Positions 32,439 to 37,610 of a DNA stretch of 37,610 nucleotides are shown one piece after another. The DNA is taken from positions 1 to 37,610 of the forward strand of contig JAFYAH010000034.1 of the NCBI GenBank assembly GCA_017540825.1, read 5' to 3'. The stretch is from Candidatus Methanomethylophilaceae archaeon (GTDB taxonomy: Archaea; Thermoplasmatota; Thermoplasmata; Methanomassiliicoccales; Methanomethylophilaceae). Under the pieces are notes generated by a model. It searched no databases. It saw only the letters and a program-made list of their open reading frames with translations, and had not been told where the DNA came from. Within the stretch, counting starts at the first letter, position 1, and each line of letters begins with the position of its first letter. The position numbers and the translations under genes are program-made.

Positions 32439-32740
32439 ACAACCATCCGGCACAACGGGGACGTATCCGACGACGACCTAAGGCAAATGAGGGAGTACTC
32501 TGCGGACTTCGGCGGGGAGGCGGTCCTACTGTACCCCAAGGTGGGTGTCTGCGGGGAGACCGTGTCCTGCAGGGGGGAGACATAGTGGTCAGGACGAGGT
32601 TTCTGGACCTCCTGGACGACCTGGACGGGTGGTGGGAGCGGATAGTCCTTTTGGTTTCGGAAGGGCGACCAAGGTCCGATGTAGAGAGTTTCCTGGAACA
32701 GGGCCGACTTTACATGTCTCGGCTCTTTGCGGCACCATGT
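32439..32740 (+). pseudogene. Remnant of a McrC-like restriction component
   Basis: Frame from about 32454 reads NGDVSDDDLRQMREYSADFG then EAVLLYPKVG. This matches the McrC C-terminal pattern in which a D-x-x-Q-M-x-x-Y helix precedes a V-x-L-L-Y-P strand of the PD-(D/E)XK nuclease. After a frameshift near 32550 another frame continues GDIVVRTRFLDLLDDLDGWW. McrC partners the GTPase McrB to cut methylated DNA. Only the end of the gene is left and no mcrB is present, so it is a fossil. From 32741 to 33051 I see no gene. Confidence 0.45.
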
Positions 32741-33051
32741 TGATGGACGGTCGCCCGTGCGAGTCGCTAATCTCGAACGAACCCGATATGCCTGCGCGTC
32801 TCGTTGCGGCTCCCCTCGTTCTTTACCGCTTTCTGGACATTATTTGCCCGTAGGAGGCGGGAGTTCCGGGCGTCGGCCATCAGCACGCTGACAATATGGG
32901 GCCAATCGATTGCTGCATACATGGAAGGCCATCCGCGCGGCCATGGCCTACCATGGAGACATCAAGCATATATTGATATCGTAGTTTCTTGTTTCACTGC
33001 TATGGTCTACATCTCCAGGCAGGCATGCGCTCAAACGCACGAGGCGGCCCT

Positions 33052-34278
33052 ATGCCGGTGATCGCCATCAGATGCCCCCATTGCGGAGGCATCCCCCAGC
33101 TGGACGATGACAGGGAGTTCGGGTACTGCAGCTACTGCGGGACTCGTATAAAGATCGAGAACCATGTCGTCAACAATAACTTCGACCACAAGGCCACCCA
33201 GATATCCAGGCTGAAGAGCCTTGCTCGCACCCATATGGACAGGGGCGACTACGGCAACGCCCTCGAAGTGCTCAAGGACATCAGCGGCATGGACGACACG
33301 GATCCGGACTACTATCTGCTCCTCATGGAGCTCCATTACCGCCGCGGAGCTTCCGGAGGTGGCCTCCTGTCCGGCATAGAGGAGTCTAGGTCGGCCGCCG
33401 ACCTGATATCCGGCCTCCACGGCAAGTATGCGAGGTACAGCGGAGACCGGAGGACGGTCGCGGATGTGGTGAGGTCGTTCGGCCTGCCCCCCTACGACGT
33501 CGACGGGGAGTTGAGGGCGAAATCCAGGCTCTATGCCGCAAGCTGGGACGGCGGATGGTGCTCCCAGCCCTCTGAATACCGCAATCATGTCGGAGGGGGC
33601 AGGTACGAGACCGTAAGCGGCGTCAGGAACTTCGGACTCTGGGCAGTGGAAAACTGCGAGAAGATGATGGAGTCCCCGCCGTACGAATGCAACATCGCTC
33701 CGCTACTCGTGCTCGACAAGGTCGCGGGCTACAAATGGAACGTCACAGGGGCCAACCGCGCCAAGGAGATTATGCCGTACCTATCGGAGCACAGGCCTGA
33801 ATACCTGGAGCTCCTGAATTCTGGATTATTCTGCGTCAGTACCAGGGGTGGATATATCAAGGTCGGGACGAAGAGTGACTTCCGCGGAGGGGAATGGAAG
33901 TATGAGGACGTTTACAGCACGTTCAAGGTCGTCTACGACGCAGAGATTACTGGCAACAGGGGCATAGACATCAGGCCCGTCATGAGGGGATGGTCCGTCC
34001 TCCTCACCGAGCAGTCCATCGCCGAGTTCGAGAGGAGGAACACCATAGCGGTGACCAAGGGCCTGGTGTTCAAGAAGCCGGACGCCGAGGGCCAGAGAAG
34101 GCACGACGAGGACCTCAGGAGATATGTGGCGGCCCTCCGCGAGTATCGCCGGAAAGCGGTGGAATACCGGGAGCGTTGGAAGTACTCCCAGCTCAGAGGA
34201 TTGTGCCCGGGATGGGTGTGGCAGATATCGGGGCGACTGTCGGCGTCCCCTCCCGGCACCTTCCACCATCAATCATGA
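33052..34278 (+). CDS. Zinc-ribbon protein with TPR-like helices
   Basis: The 408-residue protein starts MPVIAIRCPHCGG and has a zinc ribbon C-x2-C...C-x2-C (CPHC and CSYC, residues 8-31). A helical TPR-like stretch follows (KSLARTHMDRGDYGNALEVL), then a long region I do not recognise (with WCSQPSEYRNHVGGGRYETV), and a charged coiled-coil-like end (RRHDEDLRRYVAALREYRRK). The C-terminus (LCPGWVWQISGRLS) looks like a second zinc ribbon thrown out of frame: one base later the frame gives CGRYRGDC. The start follows no obvious ribosome site; the open frame upstream looks non-coding. Function unknown. It ends in TGA. Confidence 0.65.
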   Translation: MPVIAIRCPHCGGIPQLDDDREFGYCSYCGTRIKIENHVVNNNFDHKATQISRLKSLARTHMDRGDYGNALEVLKDISGMDDTDPDYYLLLMELHYRRGASGGGLLSGIEESRSAADLISGLHGKYARYSGDRRTVADVVRSFGLPPYDVDGELRAKSRLYAASWDGGWCSQPSEYRNHVGGGRYETVSGVRNFGLWAVENCEKMMESPPYECNIAPLLVLDKVAGYKWNVTGANRAKEIMPYLSEHRPEYLELLNSGLFCVSTRGGYIKVGTKSDFRGGEWKYEDVYSTFKVVYDAEITGNRGIDIRPVMRGWSVLLTEQSIAEFERRNTIAVTKGLVFKKPDAEGQRRHDEDLRRYVAALREYRRKAVEYRERWKYSQLRGLCPGWVWQISGRLSASPPGTFHHQS

Positions 34279-34300
34279 AGAATCGAAAAATGGAGGGGCA

Positions 34301-34597
34301 TCAGGCCAAGGGTGCCCAATGTGGGTTCAAGCCGTCCCAAAGGGCGAGGGTGATGCCCTCGCCGATCTTGAATCCGAGGCACTTCCTGACAGCGGGATCG
34401 GAAAGCCATTCGGCGCACGCGTTCAGCGAGTTCGAGGCATACATGGTGAAGACGCACATCGCGACGACCATGCGGTCGAGGCGGACCCCTTTGCTCTTCA
34501 GCCTGCGCATGTAGCCGAGCACGCCCGTCAGCTTGAGGTAGTGGGAGACCGCATTCACCGCCGTACGGAATCGATATATTGTCGTTAGGCGTCTCAT
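34301..34597 (-). pseudogene. N-terminal fragment of an IS4/IS1634-like transposase
   Basis: The 98-residue minus-strand ORF starts MRRLTTIYRFRTAVNAVSHY and contains LDRMVVAMCVFTMYASNSLN followed by ACAEWLSDPAVRKCLG. This is like the N-terminal dimerisation region of DDE transposases that goes '...L..A.....SLnacaeWl..p.vrk.lg'. The DDE catalytic domain is missing and the sequence ends at a TGA soon after. TTTATAC on the minus strand (about 34626-34633) would give a leaderless start at 34597. It may be a decayed insertion sequence or a short expressed leftover. The family call is from memory of the pattern only. Confidence 0.4.
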
Positions 34598-34805
34598 TGC
34601 ATGCCGCTTCGGAGAGTTTGGTTTGTAGTATAAAGGCCGATGCCGCACGGCGCTTTTGTGCCTATCGCACCGCCATCGCTCATGCGTTACCCAATATCGC
34701 GCATGCATGTGCGTATTATAGGATTTGTCGAAGTCAGGAAGGAACAGTGCAATCTGGACGTCAATAAGAGCTATCGCCTGATTGCTGTCACAGACGACTG
34801 CGGGC

Positions 34806-34819
34806 CCCGACGGGTCCGC
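34806..34819 (+). repeat. Candidate attR matching the tRNA-Arg end
   Basis: CCCGACGGGTCCGC is an exact copy of 27983-27996 at the right side of the element. The match does not extend beyond 14 bases on either side. It also forms the start of the longer direct repeat at 34806-34841. Confidence 0.45.
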
Positions 34820-34841
34820 CACATATTCAGGTTCGAATTCC
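34806..34841 (+). repeat. Direct repeat left of the Fic module
   Basis: Starting CCCGACGGGTCCGCCACATA, this 36-base block is repeated at 35784-35819 with about 6 differences. It holds a tRNA T-loop-like TTCGAAT. Confidence 0.55.
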
Positions 34842-34928
34842 CAAGAAAACGATAATTTCATAGTTGCAGTATTGTCTCGTTAAGGTTATCAGTCTGTTTG
34901 GCTATATGAGATAGGAGGGAATTTCGGT

Positions 34929-35102
34929 ATGATCAGCAACGAAGCCATCATCAGAACCAGCAGCGGTTCCGAAGCTCTGGAAGGGCTTACCGTTCCCGAA
35001 GAAATTTGTAATCTGGCTCTTGATTGTCTCGAGGGCAGCACCAGTTTCGACGATGCAATTCGTATGATCGTCGAACGTTATTCGGAGATGCCCAATGTCT
35101 AA
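34929..35102 (+). CDS. VbhA-like antitoxin of a Fic toxin
   Basis: This 57-residue protein starts MISNEAIIRTSSGSEALEGL. S14-E-A-L-E18-G19 matches the inhibitory motif [S/T]xxxE[G/N] of class I Fic antitoxins. In these, the Glu blocks ATP binding in the Fic active site. The second half (DCLEGSTSFDDAIRMIVERY) matches the helical tail of the VbhA family. It ends TAA and overlaps the toxin ATG by 8 bases (35095), the usual coupled arrangement. The lower GC content sets this module apart from the chromosome. Confidence 0.7.
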   Translation: MISNEAIIRTSSGSEALEGLTVPEEICNLALDCLEGSTSFDDAIRMIVERYSEMPNV

Positions 35103-35693
35103 GTACGATTATGAATTCGAATACGATCCCGTCTATTGTTATCCGAGTTCTGACGTCCTTAGGAACAAGATGGACATCAGAGATCAGGATAGGCTGTCAA
35201 AGATTGAGAGGGACATTTCCTTCATCAAGACAACTGAATTGATGAAGAAAGCATCCGGCGTCAGTTCACAACAGAACATCTCTGTTCGATTCATGCATTC
35301 CTATTCGGGAATCTGTATGCTTGGGCGGGGCAGATACGTACGGTGGACATCTCCAAGGGGGCTTCTTTCTGTAAGCACGAATATGTCCTGTCCAATCTCG
35401 ACAAGGTATTCAAACAGATGTCCGAAGAGGATTTTCGCTCCATGGACAAAGATCAATTGGCGCGTGCCCTTGCACATTATCTCGGAGAGATCAATGCAAT
35501 CCATCCGTTCAGGGAAGGGAACGGACGCACACAGCGCGCTTTTGTTAATCAGGTTGCTTTGATGAACGGATTCTATCTGGATTTCTCTTTGATTACAGAT
35601 GTGGAGATGCTGGAAGCCAGTCACCACTCGTTTTTCGTCGATGATTCCAAGATGGAGTCTTTGTTCCTCAAAATAATAAGGGAAGCCAATTGA
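35095..35693 (+). pseudogene. Fic-family AMPylation toxin with a frameshift
   Basis: The first frame gives MSKYDYEFEYDPVYCYPSSD and ends its homology at LMKKASGV (about 35262). One base must be skipped there: the next frame reads FTTEHLCSIHAFLFGNLYAW, then GQIRTVDISKGASFCKHEY, and the complete active-site motif HPFREGNGRTQR (HxFx[D/E]GNGRxxR). Fic proteins transfer AMP from ATP to target proteins. All of the rest of the domain up to 35693 is intact. The single shift near 35255-35265 would abolish the toxin unless it is an assembly error. The antitoxin before it is intact. Confidence 0.7.
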
Positions 35694-35706
35694 CAGAGTT
35701 TGGCAC

Positions 35707-35790
35707 CAAAAAGTAAGTTACAGAGCTTATGCCCGTATGCTAGGTATATGTTACCTTGATTTCTGCTATTGCCTTAAGCGGTTCCCGGCT
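35707..35790 (+). repeat. Intergenic repeat, copy 1
   Basis: The blocks GCTTATGCCC, TATATG and TAAGCGGTTC occur in the same order at 37222-37293. Copy 1 lies after the Fic gene and copy 2 after the AAA ATPase gene. Confidence 0.4.
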
Positions 35791-35819
35791 GGTCCGCCAC
35801 ACATTCAGGCTCGAATCCT
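35784..35819 (+). repeat. Direct repeat right of the Fic module
   Basis: CCCGGCTGGTCCGCCACACA and the following bases are the second copy of the block at 34806-34841. The two copies bracket the antitoxin-Fic pair (about 1 kb). Confidence 0.55.
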
Positions 35820-35864
35820 TTTGATGTCGATTCGACACATCTCAATGATTTTATATTCGGAATT

Positions 35865-35882
35865 TATTGGATATATCCAATA
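35865..35882. promoter_or_regulatory. 18-base perfect palindrome over the promoter of the AAA ATPase gene
   Basis: TATTGGATATATCCAATA is fully self-complementary and contains the TATA-like core GATATATC, centred about 25 bases before the ATG. It is a candidate operator for a dimeric repressor as well as a TATA box. Confidence 0.5.
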
Positions 35883-35898
35883 TATTTGGAACGATATC

Positions 35899-37146
35899 AT
35901 GGAGATCAAGAGGGACAGGTATCTGGAACGCCTGACGAGGCTGCAATTCAAGGGTGGCGTGAAAATCATAACTGGCCTTAGGCGCAGCGGAAAATCCTAT
36001 CTTCTGTTCACCCTTTTCCGTAATCATCTTTTAGAGTCGGGGGTGTCTGAAGGCAATATAATCTCCATAGCGCTGGATTCGATAGAGAACAAGCATCTTC
36101 GTAGCGCCGATGCTCTGTACAGGGAAGTGATCTCGCGCATCACAGACGGCTCCGATTATTACGTCATGATCGACGAGATACAATTCGCCGAGGATTTCGT
36201 GGATTTCGTGAACGGACTGATCGGGAGAAAGAACGTCGACCTGTACATAACCGGCAGCAATTCCAAGTTCCTGTCCTCGGATCTCGTGACCGAGTTCAGA
36301 GGAAGGGGGACCGACATCAACGTCCGTCCGCTGTCGTTCTCCGAATACCGCTCGGCGGTGGATCTGGACGACCGCTCTGCCTGGCACAGCTATCTGACAT
36401 ACGGCGGCCTTCCGGAATCCGTCGACCTGATAGACGAGGACAAGGCGAGCTATCTTTCAGATTTGATTAGGCTCGTGTACATAAGGGACATCATCGAGAG
36501 GAAGAAGGTGAGGATGCCCGATGTGCTGGATGCTGTCTTCGATGTGCTGTCGTCGGCGGTGGGGTCGCTGACCAATCCGAACCGCATATCTGACATAATG
36601 CAGGGCCGTAGGATCAAGGTCGACGGGGAAACAATATCTAGCTACATCTTGCACTTGGAAGACGCATTCCTCTTCGAGAGGTCGAGAAGATTCGATCTCA
36701 AAGGCAGCGAGTATATCGACACGCCGTCCAAATACTATGCTGTCGACCTCGGCCTTAGGAACGCCAAGCTCGGCTTCAGACAGAACGAGTACAACCATCT
36801 TATGGAGAATGCCATCTACAACGAGCTGAGGTACAGGGGGTACTCCGTCGACGTGGGTGTCATTGGTATCAGGGATTACAAGGACGGAAAAAGGGAATAC
36901 AAGCAGCTGGAGATCGATTTCGTCGCGAATAAGGGCAGCGACAGAATCTATCTGCAATCCGCATACAGGATGGACGAGCCGGATAAACAGAAACAGGAGC
37001 TCAGGCCTTTCTTGAAGATGAACGACGCGTTCAGAAAGATATTGCTGGTGGGGGACGATGTCCCGCCTCATGTGAACGACAAAGGGATAACGATAATGAA
37101 CGTCATCGATTTCATGAAGGACTCTGGAAGCCTGGAGAGGATCTGA
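35899..37146 (+). CDS. AAA_14/DUF4143-family ATPase
   Basis: This 415-residue protein has an N-terminal AAA domain with Walker A TGLRRSGKSYLL (residues 25-36), Walker B YYVMIDEIQF and a sensor-like LYITGSNSKFL. A winged-helix-like middle follows, and the C-terminal DUF4143 domain contains QLEIDFVANKGSDRIYLQSA, a PD-(D/E)XK-like E-x-D...Q pattern. Such ATPases are abundant in archaeal and bacterial accessory regions; their job is largely unknown, though defence or toxin-like roles are suspected. Length and motifs are complete. Start 35899 is chosen by the domain start and the promoter palindrome. It ends in TGA. Confidence 0.85.
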   Translation: MEIKRDRYLERLTRLQFKGGVKIITGLRRSGKSYLLFTLFRNHLLESGVSEGNIISIALDSIENKHLRSADALYREVISRITDGSDYYVMIDEIQFAEDFVDFVNGLIGRKNVDLYITGSNSKFLSSDLVTEFRGRGTDINVRPLSFSEYRSAVDLDDRSAWHSYLTYGGLPESVDLIDEDKASYLSDLIRLVYIRDIIERKKVRMPDVLDAVFDVLSSAVGSLTNPNRISDIMQGRRIKVDGETISSYILHLEDAFLFERSRRFDLKGSEYIDTPSKYYAVDLGLRNAKLGFRQNEYNHLMENAIYNELRYRGYSVDVGVIGIRDYKDGKREYKQLEIDFVANKGSDRIYLQSAYRMDEPDKQKQELRPFLKMNDAFRKILLVGDDVPPHVNDKGITIMNVIDFMKDSGSLERI

Positions 37147-37545
37147 TGAGAGAATCAGGTCAGCACTAAGCGATCGCGGACAATGCTGTGTGATTAGGGG
37201 ATTTCAGGCAGAACAAGCTACCGGGCTTATGCCCAAATAAATGTATATGCTGTCGCACTTCCCGATGTCTGGCCAATGTTTTAAGCGGTTCTCCTTTGTG
37301 ACGCAGGACGAGATTACTGTCTAATTAGTTAATGTAATTATGAAACGTTATACTAGTTTTTGGCAGAAGGCTTGCAATGCGATATTCGAGCTCCGACGGG
37401 TTCACTTCCCACTGTACTGCAGTATACTCGAGTACACTGGCAGTTAGATCAGCCATCGATACATTACAACACCCTAACTCCCGGAATCGATTGGTACTAT
37501 CCTTGACTTCTGACATCTATTTGGACAACTGGCTGTGCCAAGAAG
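37147..37545. other. Gene-free AT-rich interval
   Basis: No supported gene is seen. It holds copy 2 of the intergenic repeat (37222-37293). A 63-codon minus-strand ORF (37325-37516) has no recognisable features. Confidence 0.4.
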
Positions 37546-37576
37546 ATTATTTATATTAATAGTACCATATGGTACT
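37546..37576 (+). promoter_or_regulatory. TATA box with an adjoining perfect 16-base palindrome
   Basis: TTATTTATATTA (about 37547-37558) is followed at 37561-37576 by AGTACCATATGGTACT, fully self-complementary and ending right at the ATG (37577). The palindrome covers the predicted transcription start, so it is a strong operator candidate. Confidence 0.6.
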
Positions 37577-37610
37577 ATGCCTACAAAAACCCGTGTCGAA
37601 AAGCGGGGCA
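37577..37610 (+). CDS. Start of a gene cut by the window edge
   Basis: Only MPTKTRVEKRG is visible. The basic N-terminus and the palindrome just before the ATG suggest a small DNA-binding, self-regulating protein, but the family cannot be named from 11 residues. Confidence 0.4.
   Translation, partial: MPTKTRVEKRG

Noticed and set aside
37325-37516. 63-codon minus-strand ORF near the right edge
   Set aside because: No ribosome site, promoter or recognisable motif; composition like the surrounding non-coding DNA.

Overview
This window is from a GC-rich archaeon, most likely a methylotrophic methanogen of the Methanomassiliicoccales (this assignment is inferred). The archaeal markers are diphthine synthase, deoxyhypusine synthase, a Trm5-type tRNA methyltransferase, RNA polymerase Rpo7, Spt4, ribosomal proteins eS24 and eS27, a DUF359 dephospho-CoA kinase, TATA boxes about 26 bases before start codons, and many leaderless starts. 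A UroD-family methylcobamide:coenzyme M methyltransferase-like gene points to methylotrophic methanogenesis. Nearly every intact chromosomal gene ends in TGA, a few in TAA and none in TAG. That fits an organism that keeps UAG for pyrrolysine, and one acetyltransferase here carries an in-frame UAG.

Positions 1-7560 hold a BspA-like leucine-rich-repeat protein of mixed base composition, a GNAT acetyltransferase, a YdeI-like protein that has lost its stop codon, two tandem nucleoside hydrolases, a Sel1-repeat protein and dph5. Positions 7560-14869 hold one operon for an unusual ABC importer of the BtuCDF/FecBCD type. It has a membrane-anchored protein with duplicated DUF4430-like modules, a DUF4430-like/BtuF-like fusion, a 1057-residue protein that joins a DUF4430-like domain and a PQQ-type beta-propeller to a whole FecCD permease, and the ATPase. 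The substrate is probably a corrinoid or an iron chelate. The fused permease is the clearest novel architecture in the window.

Positions 14870-27995 are mostly housekeeping: trm5, a 54-residue membrane protein with its own promoter and terminator, dcd, an S66 peptidase, a Ca2+/Na+ exchanger, a decayed Rpn-like gene, an MBL-rubredoxin fusion, tRNA-Leu(GAG), the amber-containing GNAT gene, the methyltransferase, a dehydrogenase homologue lacking its catalytic residues, deoxyhypusine synthase, dTMP kinase, a Cys-rich MTHFR-C-like protein, pyrophosphatase, and the rpo7-spt4-DUF359-rps24e-rps27ae operon, ending at tRNA-Arg(CCG).

From the 3' end of tRNA-Arg the window becomes an accessory region (about 27996-37610). 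A 14-base copy of the tRNA end recurs at 34806-34819, consistent with an integrated element of about 6.8 kb. The element carries two divergent arrays of about 90-base hairpin units joined by A/C-rich linkers of about 33 bases. The arrays flank a P-loop-like ATPase gene and a probable structured RNA. Beyond them are a frameshifted HUH-type Rep gene, a TGA-interrupted gene, a McrC remnant, a zinc-ribbon protein and a transposase fragment. Outside it lie a VbhA-like antitoxin with a frameshifted Fic toxin between 36-base direct repeats, an AAA/DUF4143 ATPase under an 18-base palindrome, and the start of a gene under a perfect 16-base palindrome.
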